Source: Streptomyces sp. NBC_00335 (lineage in GTDB: Bacteria; Actinomycetota; Actinomycetes; Streptomycetales; Streptomycetaceae). Taken from it: a stretch of DNA of 64,000 nucleotides. The notes beneath the pieces are model-generated. The model ran no database searches and was not told where the DNA came from. It saw only the letters and a list, made by a program, of their open reading frames with translations. Both the position numbers and the translations under genes were made by a program. Positions 16,613 through 25,004 of the stretch are shown piece by piece. Within the stretch, counting starts at the first letter, position 1; each line of letters starts with the position of its first letter. The DNA is taken from contig NZ_CP108006.1 in the NCBI RefSeq assembly GCF_036127095.1, positions 806,001 through 870,000 on the forward strand, read 5' to 3'.

Positions 16613-17788
16613 ATGGACTTCCGCCTCACCGCCCGTCAGGAAGAGCTCCGCGACTCGGCGCGCGCCCTCACCGGGTTCATCATGAAGTACGAGCTCGACT
16701 GCGAGGAGAACAACGGACTGCCCCCGCAGGCCCACACCGAGATCCGCGACGCCGTCCTCGACAGCGGCCTCCAGGCCGTCAACATGCCCGCGGAGTGGGG
16801 CGGCGCCGGGCTGAGCATCCTGGAGCAGGTCACCGTGCAGGCCGAACTCGGCCGGCTCACCGGCGCCCTGTGGGACATGGTGTGGCGTCCGGCCAACGCC
16901 CTGTCCTTCTGCACGCCGGAGCAGCGCGAGCGGTACCTCGTCCCGGTGATCCGGGGACAGCGCCGCGACTGCTACGCGGTGAGCGAGCCCGAGGCGGGCT
17001 CCGACCCGCAGAGCCTGCGGACCACGGCGACGCGTACGCAGGACGGCGGCTGGGTGCTGAACGGCGAGAAGTGGTTCGTCACCGTCGGCGACCACGCGGA
17101 CTTCATGATCGTGCTCGCGGCCGCCGGGGAGGAGCGGGCACCGACCCTGTTCCTCGTCGACAAGGACACCCCGGGCATCGAGATGACCCGGGTGCCCCGC
17201 TGGATGCACACCTTCGTCTACGAGCACCCCGAGTTCACCTTCACCGAGGTCCGTCTGCCCGCGGACGCGGTGCTCGGGGAGGTCGGCTCCGGCTACGACA
17301 TCACCCGCTCCTGGTTCACCGAGGAACGGCTGATGATCGCCGCGCGCACGATCGGAGCGGCCGAGCGCGCCCTGGAACTCGCCCGCGACTGGGCCGTCGA
17401 ACGCCGCCAGTTCGGCTCCCCCATCGCCGACTTCCAGCTGATCCAGGGCATGCTCGCCGACTGCGCCGTCGACATCGCCGTCAACCGCGCCTACACCCAC
17501 CAGGTCGCCTGGGAGGTCGACGAAGGCGTCCTCGACCGCAAGACGCTGCACGCGAAGGCCGCCATCGCCAAGCTGTCGGCGAGCGAGGCGTCCGGCCGGG
17601 TCATCGACCGCTGCCTGCAGATCTTCGGTGGCCGCGGCTACGACCGCTCGTACCCCGTCGAGCGGCTCTACCGCGAACTGCGCGTGGACCGCATCTGGGA
17701 GGGCACCTCCGAGATCCAGCGCCTCATCGTCGCGGGCGAACTCGTCAAGCGCGGCACCGGTGTGCTGCGGATGCCGTCCTCGGTGTGA
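16613..17788 (+). CDS. Acyl-CoA dehydrogenase 2
   Basis: This paralogue is also 391 residues and keeps YAVSEPEAGSDPQS, NGEKWFVTVGD and IWEGTSEIQR with the catalytic glutamate. The N-terminal halves of the two paralogues differ clearly, while the C-terminal halves are almost identical at the DNA level. It lies 79 nt after its partner and before the 3-hydroxyacyl-CoA dehydrogenase, suggesting one beta-oxidation-like series. No enoyl-CoA hydratase is in the operon. Confidence 0.92.
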   Translation: MDFRLTARQEELRDSARALTGFIMKYELDCEENNGLPPQAHTEIRDAVLDSGLQAVNMPAEWGGAGLSILEQVTVQAELGRLTGALWDMVWRPANALSFCTPEQRERYLVPVIRGQRRDCYAVSEPEAGSDPQSLRTTATRTQDGGWVLNGEKWFVTVGDHADFMIVLAAAGEERAPTLFLVDKDTPGIEMTRVPRWMHTFVYEHPEFTFTEVRLPADAVLGEVGSGYDITRSWFTEERLMIAARTIGAAERALELARDWAVERRQFGSPIADFQLIQGMLADCAVDIAVNRAYTHQVAWEVDEGVLDRKTLHAKAAIAKLSASEASGRVIDRCLQIFGGRGYDRSYPVERLYRELRVDRIWEGTSEIQRLIVAGELVKRGTGVLRMPSSV

Positions 17789-17850
17789 CCCGGAGCGGCG
17801 GTCCGGGCCACGCCCGCGGGCCACTGCCCGGACCGCCGCCGCGTCCGCCC

Positions 17851-17937
17851 GTACGCGAAGCCCCGTACGAGAAGCCCTGTACGCGAAGCCCCGTACGCGA
17901 ACCGCTCGTACGAGAACCGTCCGTACGAGAACCGTCC
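17851..17937. repeat. Tandem GTACG(C/A)GAA repeats between genes
   Basis: Six imperfect copies of a 14- to 15-bp unit (GTACGCGAAGCCCC, then GTACGAGAACCGTCC) fill the gap between the second acyl-CoA dehydrogenase and the next gene. Each copy contains a GTAC. The array ends just before the GAGGGAGAA ribosome site at 17947-17955. Confidence 0.85.
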
Positions 17938-17958
17938 GAGTCCGAAGAGGGAGAACCG

Positions 17959-18819
17959 ATGACCGATGTCGAACGCGTCGGGATCGTGGGCTGCGGCCTG
18001 ATGGGCTCCGGCATCGCCGAAGTCTGTGCCCGCGCCGGGCGGGACGTGGTGGTGGTGGAGACGAGCCGGAGTGCGGCGGACGCCGGCCTGGAGCGGATCA
18101 CCCGCTCCCTGGCCCGCGCCACGGCGGCCGGAAAGCTGACCACCGCCGAACGCGACGCCGCCGCGGGCCGGATCGCCATGACCACGGACATGGACCGGAT
18201 GGCCGACCGGGACCTCGTCGTCGAGGCGGTGGCCGAAGACGAGCGGGCGAAGCTGGAGGTCTTCGCCCTGCTCGACCGGACCGTCGAGCGCAGGGACGCG
18301 GTGCTCGCGACGAACACCTCCTCCATCCCGGTCATCCGGGTGGCGGCGGCCACGTCCCGGCCGGAGCAGGTCGTCGGCCTCCACTTCTTCAATCCCGTCC
18401 CGGTGCTTCCCCTGGTCGAGCTGGTGCCCTCCCTGCTCACCTCCGCGGAAACCGTCCGGCGCGCGCGGGAGTTCGCCTCCGGCGTGCTGGGCAAGCAGGT
18501 CGTCCACGCGGAGGACCGGGCAGGGTTCGTGGTGAACGCGCTCCTCGTCCCGTACCTGCTGGCCGCCGTACGGATGGCCGCGTCGCGGACCGCGTCGGCC
18601 GAGGACATCGACCGCGGCATGACCCTGGGGTGCGCGCACCCGCTCGGGCCGCTCGCCCTGGCCGACCTCATCGGACTGGACACCGTCCAGGCGATCGCCC
18701 GGTCGATGTACACGGAGTACCGCGAGCCGCTGTACGCACCTCCGCCCCTCCTGGCCCGGATGGTGGACGCGGGCCTGCTCGGCCGCAAGACCGGCCGGGG
18801 CTTCCACACCTATTCCTGA
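17959..18819 (+). CDS. 3-hydroxyacyl-CoA (3-hydroxybutyryl-CoA-type) dehydrogenase
   Basis: This 286-residue enzyme has the N-terminal NAD-binding motif GCGLMGSGIAEV (residues 11-22), the catalytic-histidine region VGLHFFNPVPVLPLVELV and the serine motif NTSSI. It is the single-domain short form of the family, which oxidises 3-hydroxyacyl-CoA to 3-ketoacyl-CoA. ATG 17959 follows GAGGGAGAA. It is the last metabolic gene of the operon; the regulator follows after 142 nt. Confidence 0.9.
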   Translation: MTDVERVGIVGCGLMGSGIAEVCARAGRDVVVVETSRSAADAGLERITRSLARATAAGKLTTAERDAAAGRIAMTTDMDRMADRDLVVEAVAEDERAKLEVFALLDRTVERRDAVLATNTSSIPVIRVAAATSRPEQVVGLHFFNPVPVLPLVELVPSLLTSAETVRRAREFASGVLGKQVVHAEDRAGFVVNALLVPYLLAAVRMAASRTASAEDIDRGMTLGCAHPLGPLALADLIGLDTVQAIARSMYTEYREPLYAPPPLLARMVDAGLLGRKTGRGFHTYS

Positions 18820-18961
18820 CCTGGGACGGCCCAGGTGCCCCGACAGCCGCGGCCCGGACGCCCCATGCGCGAGGATGGGGGTCCGGCGGGCGGGGCCGCC
18901 GGGGCCCTTCCACTTACCCATGCACCCCTTCCGACGGGTGCCGACACGGGGAGCAGCCCAC

Positions 18962-19594
18962 GTGACCAAGGCCGAACGGGCACTCGAAACGCGTGAGCGG
19001 ATCCTCACGGCCGCGTGCGAAGTGATCGCCGACATCGGTTTCGAGCACGTCAGCATGCGCAAGGTCGCCGAGGCCGCCGGTGTCTCGAAGGCCCTGCTCC
19101 ACTATCACTTCGAGACCCGCGAGAAGCTCTTCGCCGAGGCGATGACGCATTCCTTCGCCAAGACCGGTACGGATACGGGCAGCGAGGACGATTCGCTCCC
19201 GGCCGCCGCCGTGCTGGCCCGGATCGTACGGAGCATGCTGCCCACGGACGAGGAGCTCCGCCAGGACTGGAAGCTCTGGCAGGAGTTGTGGGTGCGCGCC
19301 CTGCGCGACGGCACGGCCCGTGACCTCGCCGTCGACCTGTACGACCAACTGCACGCCTGGGTCGCCGGAGTCGTGGAACGGGGCATCGCCTCCGGGGAGT
19401 TCACCGACTGCGACGTCGCCGAGGTCGGCACGCTGGTGCTGGCCCTGTGCGACGGCCTCGGCAACCGCCTGATGCTGGAGGACCCCCGGATCGACCTCGC
19501 CACGGCCCAGTCGACGATCTGGCGGGCGATCGCGCCGGCCCTCGGGATCGCCCCCGTCTTCCCCGAGGTCGCTCCGGTGGCCCCGGCGGTCTGA
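18962..19594 (+). CDS. TetR/AcrR-family regulator, BetI-like
   Basis: This 210-residue repressor has the N-terminal helix-turn-helix (MRKVAEAAGVSKALLHYHFETREKLF, residues about 36-61, of which SKALLHYHF is the recognition part) and a helical ligand domain that resembles the BetI C-terminal family. GTG 18962 is preceded by GGGGAG. It ends the acyl-CoA operon and is the best candidate for binding the palindromes at 10923, 10980 and perhaps 191. Its own upstream region holds no such palindrome, fitting control through the operon promoter. The ligand might be an acyl-CoA or a quaternary amine. Confidence 0.88.
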   Translation: MTKAERALETRERILTAACEVIADIGFEHVSMRKVAEAAGVSKALLHYHFETREKLFAEAMTHSFAKTGTDTGSEDDSLPAAAVLARIVRSMLPTDEELRQDWKLWQELWVRALRDGTARDLAVDLYDQLHAWVAGVVERGIASGEFTDCDVAEVGTLVLALCDGLGNRLMLEDPRIDLATAQSTIWRAIAPALGIAPVFPEVAPVAPAV

Positions 19595-19618
19595 CGGCGC
19601 GGGCGGAACCCGGGCGCC

Positions 19619-19652
19619 CCGGGCCTGGGTCGCCCCCGGGCCTGGGTCGCCC
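19619..19652. repeat. 17-bp perfect direct repeat
   Basis: CCGGGCCTGGGTCGCCC is present twice in immediate succession (19619-19635 and 19636-19652) in the 65-bp gap between the convergent TetR and histidine kinase genes. Confidence 0.9.
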
Positions 19653-19659
19653 CTGGCCT

Positions 19660-21063
19660 TCACCGCCCGCGCGGCCGTCCCGTACGCCGCCGGGAGGCGC
19701 GCGGCCCGCGTCCGGACGGCAGGGGCGCCGCCAGGCCGAAGACCACGGTGATCCGGGCGCCGCCGCGGGGTCCGCGGGCGATGCGCACCGAGCCGCCCGT
19801 GACGGAGCCGGCCCGGCGGGCGATGTCGAGGCCGAGGCCCGAGGAGCCGCTGCTGCTTCCGCGGGAGAGTGCCTGGTCCGGTTCGGGGATGCCCGGACCG
19901 TCGTCCTCCACGACCAGTTCCACGGCCTGGGCGGTACGGGCGACACGTACGGCGAACGGGGTACCGGGCGGGGTGTGCCGGAAGACGTTGCCGATGAGCG
20001 CGTCCACCACGGCGGCGACGTCGTCCTCGCAGAGGCCGACGGCCGCGGACTCCTGGGTGAGGTCGAGGGAGCAGGGGCGGTCCTGCTGCTCCGCCAGGAC
20101 CGCCCAGAAGGCGGTCCTGCGGCGTACGACGTCCGCCGCCTCGCAGCGGGGGCCGGCCGGTCCCGGGCCCGTGGCCTGGTGCGCCGTGCCCGCTTCCGGG
20201 CCGAGCATGCCCTGTCCCATGGGGCCCACGGCGAGCGGGGTGCGGGCCGCGGTGATGATGGCCCGGAGTTCCGTCTCCAGTGCGCAGACGGCCGCCTCGA
20301 CCCTGGCCGACTCCGGTGAGCCGGCCATGCGTTCCGTGGCCAGGTGCAGGGCGGTCAGCGGGGTGCGCAGCCGGTGGGACAGGTCGGCGACCAGTTCGCG
20401 TTCGACGGCGAGCAGCTCGGTCATCCGGTGGGCCATGGTGTTGAAGGCGATGCCCGCCTCACGCAGTTCCCTGGGCCCCATGGGGTCCACGCGGGCGTCC
20501 AGATTGCCCCGGCCCAGGGCCTGGGAGGCGTGGGCGAGCCTCTTGGAGGACCGGACGACCTTGGCGCCGAGGCGGTCGGCGACCAGGACGGAGCCTCCGA
20601 CCAGTCCGACGGCGAGGAGGAGCATGACCGCCCAGGAGGCCGTGACCCCGCGGGTCAGCTCCTGTTCGGGGACGAAGTTCTCGATGACGGCGACCTGGTC
20701 GCCGGGCAGTACCACCGGCTGCAGGCAGATCCAGCCGCCGGGGATCCGTTCGGATATGGACTCGCGGCCCTGCTGGGCGCGTTCGAGCAGCGCCGCGGGG
20801 GCCCGGGACGTGCCGAGGGCGGGGGCCTCCGGCAGGTGGACGACCACGTACTCGGCCGCGTCCAGGCTGGCGGCGGATTCCCGCAGGGCGGACGGATCCG
20901 TGGTCAGGGTCAGTACGGGGGCCAGGGCGGCGGCCCGCTGCTCGGCGGCGGTGACACTCTGCTCCTTGACGAGCGACATGACCAGGGCGGCCAGCGGGAT
21001 GAGGAAGGAGAGGGCGACCATGGACGTGACGGCGAGCGCCACTCCGGCCAGGGAGCGTCTCAC
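19660..21063 (-). CDS. Membrane sensor histidine kinase
   Basis: This 467-residue kinase has a first membrane helix (residues about 7-32), an extracellular sensor of roughly 120 residues, a second helix, HAMP, then the H-box DLSHRLRTPLTALHL, an N-box (DALIGNVFRHTPPGTPF), DDGPGIPE and GLGLDIARR. GTG 21063 overlaps the response-regulator stop by 4 nt (GTGA). It follows a set of extracytoplasmic thiol-redox genes in the same direction, which suggests it senses envelope redox or folding stress. The apparent 849-residue frame is a spurious upstream extension. Confidence 0.9.
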   Translation of the reverse strand: MRRSLAGVALAVTSMVALSFLIPLAALVMSLVKEQSVTAAEQRAAALAPVLTLTTDPSALRESAASLDAAEYVVVHLPEAPALGTSRAPAALLERAQQGRESISERIPGGWICLQPVVLPGDQVAVIENFVPEQELTRGVTASWAVMLLLAVGLVGGSVLVADRLGAKVVRSSKRLAHASQALGRGNLDARVDPMGPRELREAGIAFNTMAHRMTELLAVERELVADLSHRLRTPLTALHLATERMAGSPESARVEAAVCALETELRAIITAARTPLAVGPMGQGMLGPEAGTAHQATGPGPAGPRCEAADVVRRRTAFWAVLAEQQDRPCSLDLTQESAAVGLCEDDVAAVVDALIGNVFRHTPPGTPFAVRVARTAQAVELVVEDDGPGIPEPDQALSRGSSSGSSGLGLDIARRAGSVTGGSVRIARGPRGGARITVVFGLAAPLPSGRGPRASRRRTGRPRGR

Positions 21064-21794
21064 CGCGGCGCCACCAGCTTGATGCCGACGCCGCGGACGG
21101 TCAGCAGGTAGCGCGGGGCGGCCGCGCGTTCGCCGAGCTTGCGGCGCAGCGAGGACAGGTGCACGTCGACGGTCTGGTCGTCGACGTACGGCTCGCGCCA
21201 GACCTCGGTCAGCAGCCGCCGTTTCGAGACGACCTGGCCGGTGTGGTGGGCGAGGAAGGCCAGGAGGTCGAACTCGCGGCGGGTGAGCCGGAGCTCTCGG
21301 CCGGACAGGTACGCCGTGCGCGCCCCGGGGTCCACCGCCAGCTCGCCCACGGTGGTGGGGCGCAGCGGTTCGGCCGCCGCCGGCAGCTGGCCCCGGGCGC
21401 CGTGCGCGGCGTGGGCGGGCGGCAGGTGGCTGGTGCGCCGCAGGACGGCGGAGAGGCGTGCGATGAGCTGTCCCCCGGAGAAGGGTTTGACCAGGTAGTC
21501 GTCGGCGCCCGCGTTGAGGAGCCGGATGATCTCCGCTTCGTCGTCGCGGGCGGTGGCGACCAGCACGGGAACGGAGGAGATGCCGCGGATCATGCGCAGT
21601 GCGTCTCCTCCGTCCAGATCGGGCAGCCCCAGGTCGAGGACCACGGCGTCGACGGGCGACTGGGTGACCTCGCGCAGGGCGCCGAACCCGTCGCCCGCGC
21701 TGCGTACGGCATACCCGTGCTCCGTCAGGACTTCGATGAGTGACTGGCGGATGCTGGGGTCGTCTTCGACGACCAGGACGCTCGGCATGGGCAC
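21060..21794 (-). CDS. OmpR/PhoB-type response regulator
   Basis: This 244-residue regulator has the receiver acidic pair, phospho-acceptor Asp54 in VVLDLGLPDL and the lysine motif YLVKPF, then a winged-helix DNA-binding domain (about 150-240) with LTRREFDLL and DQTVDVHLSSLRRKLG. The gene begins 21 nt after the nDsbD-like lipoprotein gene ends, so it is likely the distal part of the redox operon. ATG 21788 is a possible alternative start two codons in. Confidence 0.92.
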   Translation of the reverse strand: MPMPSVLVVEDDPSIRQSLIEVLTEHGYAVRSAGDGFGALREVTQSPVDAVVLDLGLPDLDGGDALRMIRGISSVPVLVATARDDEAEIIRLLNAGADDYLVKPFSGGQLIARLSAVLRRTSHLPPAHAAHGARGQLPAAAEPLRPTTVGELAVDPGARTAYLSGRELRLTRREFDLLAFLAHHTGQVVSKRRLLTEVWREPYVDDQTVDVHLSSLRRKLGERAAAPRYLLTVRGVGIKLVAPR

Positions 21795-21815
21795 ACCTTA
21801 GGTGAACGTTCGTTC

Positions 21816-22379
21816 CTATCGGTCCCCGAAGGCCGGGCCCCCGTCGCCGACGCGCAGGTGGACGGGGCGGTCGGAGACCGGAATGGTGCAGCCTTCCTCC
21901 GCGCTGCAGCTCGCGTACCCGAGCAGTACGGTCGCGTCGCCGTTGCCGTCCAGGCGGACGGGCAGCGTGGTGGTGACGGGCCCGTCCGGGTAGACGGGGA
22001 GCGGGGCGTCGACGCCGGGCACGCTGATCGTCCGTACGTCCGCCGCGGCCGTGAGCTTCCCGTCCGCCCGCAGGACGCCGATGACGTCCATCGAGGTCGG
22101 CCGGCCCACGCCGTCGATTCCGGTGGCCGGCAGTTCGGTGCTGTAGAGGTGGAACCCCTTCTCCTCGGGGGTGAAGACCGCGGTCAGGGTGGCCCTCGGC
22201 GGATGCCACTCGGACACCGAGAGCGTGACGGTGACCCCGTTCTCGGAGAAGCTCGTCGTGGGCGCGGAGGCGGTCTCGGCGGGCTGCTCGCCGCAGGCCG
22301 TGACCGCGGCCAGACAGAGCAGGGCGGCGGCGAGGCGGGCCGTGCGGGAGGAGGGGTGCGCGTACGGGGACACGTTCAT
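21816..22379 (-). CDS. nDsbD-like secreted lipoprotein
   Basis: This 187-residue lipoprotein has a signal peptide ending in the lipobox AAVTAC (Cys29). The rest is beta-rich. Near the end lies YASCSAEEGCTIP, with Cys158 and Cys164 separated by five residues, the same Cx5C spacing as the active pair of the N-terminal domain of DsbD, and followed by Pro as there. I therefore call it a free-standing nDsbD-like reductase that would take electrons from the CcdA/thioredoxin components and pass them to extracytoplasmic substrates. The family call is by eye. Confidence 0.68.
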   Translation of the reverse strand: MNVSPYAHPSSRTARLAAALLCLAAVTACGEQPAETASAPTTSFSENGVTVTLSVSEWHPPRATLTAVFTPEEKGFHLYSTELPATGIDGVGRPTSMDVIGVLRADGKLTAAADVRTISVPGVDAPLPVYPDGPVTTTLPVRLDGNGDATVLLGYASCSAEEGCTIPVSDRPVHLRVGDGGPAFGDR

Positions 22380-22448
22380 GGCCGTGCTTTCGTCAGGGGA
22401 GGGAGGGAAGGCGAGGGGGGAGGGAAGGCGGGGGGGGAGGGCCGCGGT

Positions 22449-23291
22449 CTAGACGGCTGTGGTGTACGCCGCGCTCCACAACTGGAGCCGGTACACCAGG
22501 TCGTTCCACACGCCGGTGGCCAGCAGTACGCCGACGAGGACGAGCATGCCGCCGCCGATCCGCAGGACCCACTGGTAGTGCCGTTTGACCAGGCCGAAGG
22601 CGCCCAGGGCCCGGCGGAAGGCCAGGGCGGCGAGGATGAACGGCAGGCCCAGCCCGAGGCAGTAGGCCGCCATCAGCAGGGCCCCGCGGGCCGCGCTCGC
22701 CTCGCTCCAGGCGAGCGCCTGTACGGCGGCCAGCGTCGGGCCGATGCACGGGGTCCACCCGACCGCGAACACCGCCCCCAGCAGCGGTGCGCCCGCCAGA
22801 CCGAGCACGGGCCGCCGGTGGCTGCGGAACTCCCGCTGGGTGAAGCCCGGCAGGAACCCCATGAAGGACAGCCCCATGAGCACGGTGAAGACGCCGAGCA
22901 CCTGCGTGACCACCTCCTGGTGGGCCAGCAGGGTGCGGCCGACGTACCCGAACAGGGCTCCCCCGGAGACGAGGACGGCCGTGAAGCCCAGGACGAACAG
23001 CAGCGCGCCGGCCGCCATGCGGCCGCGCCGCCCGCCGCGGGCGTCCGCCAGGTCGGACACCGACAGGCTGGTCACGTAGCTCAAGTAGCCCGGCACGAGG
23101 GGCAGTACGCACGGGGAGAGGAAGGAGACGAGTCCCGCGAAGAACGCCACGGGGGCGGCGACGGCCGGCGTGCCGTGGAGGAGGGAGGGGGTCGCGTCGG
23201 TGGGGGCGAGCGCCATCGTTTCGGCGACCGTCGTCATGCCGGTGAGCGCCGTCATCTCCATGAGCGCCGCCATGGCGGTGAGCGCCGTCAC
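22449..23291 (-). CDS. CcdA-like thiol-disulfide transmembrane protein
   Basis: This 280-residue protein has six predicted helices and the two membrane cysteines of the CcdA/DsbD-beta family: Cys61 in SFLSPCVLPLVPGYLSY and Cys182 in GWTPCIGPTL. It moves reducing power from cytosolic thioredoxin across the membrane. GTG 23291 overlaps the TlpA-like stop by 4 nt. The N terminus contains an odd methionine/alanine-rich stretch (TALTAMAALMEMTALTGM), so a start further in is possible. Confidence 0.9.
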   Translation of the reverse strand: MTALTAMAALMEMTALTGMTTVAETMALAPTDATPSLLHGTPAVAAPVAFFAGLVSFLSPCVLPLVPGYLSYVTSLSVSDLADARGGRRGRMAAGALLFVLGFTAVLVSGGALFGYVGRTLLAHQEVVTQVLGVFTVLMGLSFMGFLPGFTQREFRSHRRPVLGLAGAPLLGAVFAVGWTPCIGPTLAAVQALAWSEASAARGALLMAAYCLGLGLPFILAALAFRRALGAFGLVKRHYQWVLRIGGGMLVLVGVLLATGVWNDLVYRLQLWSAAYTTAV

Positions 23292-23917
23292 GACGTCTCC
23301 TGCGCCACGCGGGCGACCAAGGGCCGCAGTTGCTCGTCGGTGACCGCTCCCCCGATGCTGACGGCGATCCGGCCGCGGCGGTCGATCACCAGCGTCGAGG
23401 GGATGGTCTGCGGGTTGAGGAGCGCGGGCGGGAAGCGGAGCAGGAGCTCGCCGGAGGGGTCGTGGAGGCTGGGGAATCCCAGGCCGTGCGCGCGTACGAA
23501 GGACTGCGCCGCCGCGCGGTCCCGGTCGCGGGTGTTGATCCCGAGGAACCGGACGCCCTGCGCCCGGGTCTGCGCGCTGAGCCGCTCCAAGTCGTCGGCC
23601 TCCGCGCGGCAGGGCCCGCACCACGATCCCCAGACGTTGAGGACGACGACCTGGCCCCGGAACCCGGCGAGGCCGACCGGCTTTCCGTCCAGGTCGGCGC
23701 CCGCCAGCGCGGGCGCCTGCGGTCGGGCGCCCGCGTCCACGACCGCCGCCGCGGCCATGGGTCTGACTGCAACGCTCCCCGGTCCGGACGGCTGCCCACC
23801 GCCGCCGTCGCCGTCGTCGTCGGAGGCCGCGCCCGCAGCGGCGTAGAGGCACCCGGCGAGGGCCACCGCGAGCGCGGCACCGGCCAGGGCGGTGGGGCGC
23901 GGGACCGCTCGTCTCAT
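23288..23917 (-). CDS. TlpA/ResA-like thiol-disulfide oxidoreductase lipoprotein
   Basis: This 209-residue protein has a signal peptide with lipobox (VALAGC, Cys23), an Asp/Gly-rich linker and a thioredoxin-fold domain with WCGPC (Cys100, Cys103) in NVWGSWCGPCRAE, then the cis-proline segment TIPSTLVID. Such proteins reduce apocytochrome c or other extracytoplasmic thiols using electrons from CcdA. It overlaps both neighbours by 4 nt (ATGA and GTGA). Confidence 0.9.
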   Translation of the reverse strand: MRRAVPRPTALAGAALAVALAGCLYAAAGAASDDDGDGGGGQPSGPGSVAVRPMAAAAVVDAGARPQAPALAGADLDGKPVGLAGFRGQVVVLNVWGSWCGPCRAEADDLERLSAQTRAQGVRFLGINTRDRDRAAAQSFVRAHGLGFPSLHDPSGELLLRFPPALLNPQTIPSTLVIDRRGRIAVSIGGAVTDEQLRPLVARVAQETS

Positions 23918-24708
23918 GACGCCCACTGGCGGAGGAAGGAGCCGATGCCGTCCGCGGTCAGGGCGGGGTTGCCGGTGACGTGCGTGTCGGTGCGCACGGT
24001 GCCGGACGGCGAGACCACGACCAGCACGGGCATCTTGTAGGTCCCGCCCGAGGGGCTGTACTTGCGCAGGAGGGCGGAGTTGGCGGAGCTGTTGCCGCCG
24101 ATGTCCACCTTGACCAGGTGGTACGAGGCTCCGAGGATCGATGCCGTCTTGGGCTGGGCGAACACCTTGTCGGCCGCCTTGCAGTTGCCGCACCAGTTGG
24201 CGCCGAAGTCGAGCAGCACCATCCGCCCGTCGGTCTTGGCCGCGCGCAGCGCGGCGTCGATCAGCTTCTGCGCGTCGGCCGAACTGTCGTAGCCGGGGCC
24301 GGGTATCCGGGCCGCCGGGGCGGGCGCGGCGGAGGTGCGGGACGGCTTGGGGGCGGGCTTGGCGGGCTGGGCGCGCGAGGGGGTGGGCGAGGCGCCGGCG
24401 GCGGTACTGGCCGACGCGGATGCGGACGGCGACGGCGACGGCGACGCGGACGGCGTGGCGGACCCGGTCGAGGACGCCTCGGCGGACGCCGACTCCGTGC
24501 CGGCCGGAAGGGCCTGCGAGGACTGTCCGGCCGTCGTCGGCGCGGCGGCGCCGACGGACTGGGTGGACGAAGGACCGCACGCTGCGGTCAGCCCGGCGGC
24601 GAGCACGGCCGCGGTCACCAGGGGGAGCCGCACGCCCAGCGGCACGGCGGAGCGCGGGCTCGTCGTACGGCGGGCTGCGCGGACGGGTCGGAGTATGCGA
24701 GAAGTCAT
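23914..24708 (-). CDS. Thioredoxin-like lipoprotein with Pro/Ser linker
   Basis: This 264-residue lipoprotein (lipobox GLTAAC, Cys44) has an 80-residue Ser/Pro/Ala-rich linker that would span the cell wall, then a thioredoxin-like domain with FGANWCGNCKAAD (Cys173, Cys176). The GANWCGNC form is close to the C-terminal domain of DsbD. Together with the nDsbD-like and CcdA-like proteins it makes a three-piece DsbD. ATG 24708 is preferred over 24729 because the signal peptide then begins with basic residues. It is the first gene of the operon. Confidence 0.88.
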   Translation of the reverse strand: MTSRILRPVRAARRTTSPRSAVPLGVRLPLVTAAVLAAGLTAACGPSSTQSVGAAAPTTAGQSSQALPAGTESASAEASSTGSATPSASPSPSPSASASASTAAGASPTPSRAQPAKPAPKPSRTSAAPAPAARIPGPGYDSSADAQKLIDAALRAAKTDGRMVLLDFGANWCGNCKAADKVFAQPKTASILGASYHLVKVDIGGNSSANSALLRKYSPSGGTYKMPVLVVVSPSGTVRTDTHVTGNPALTADGIGSFLRQWAS

Positions 24709-24888
24709 GACGAAGACACCCCAAGGCACGGTTCGGACTACGGGAAGCGCGAGACGCCTTCCGGATCGGTGGAGCCGGTGGCGCGACGGCTCGTCGGGCG
24801 CCGGGGCAGGTGTGCCCGGGCGCCGGAGGCCGCTCGGCTGACGCGAGCATAGGACGGCCGGGGGCCACCGGAACCGGATGCGCGTGAT

Positions 24889-24909
24889 CTTGAGGTTCCC
24901 CTAAGGAAC
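24889..24909. promoter_or_regulatory. Candidate response-regulator site upstream of the redox operon
   Basis: CTTGAGGTTCCCCTAAGGAA (plus strand) resembles the site at 26755-26775 upstream of the CAP gene. Both contain two AGG-type half-sites about one helical turn apart and both precede leftward genes. Binding by the OmpR-type regulator of this operon is inferred. Confidence 0.45.
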
Positions 24910-25004
24910 AGCTCACCTTCCGCTTCACCGGGGTCCGGGCGATGGGCGTGCAGAAGGGGGTGAAATCCGTAAAGGGGATCAGGGGGGCGAGTGGTGCGGA
25001 CCGG

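Noticed and set aside
17851..17937. CRISPR-like array.
   Set aside because: Units are only 14-15 bp, directly adjacent, without spacers and with no cas genes nearby.
19660..22209. An 849-residue histidine kinase with a long N-terminal extension.
   Set aside because: The extension covers the response regulator in another frame. The kinase signal helix and the GTGA overlap fix the start at 21063.
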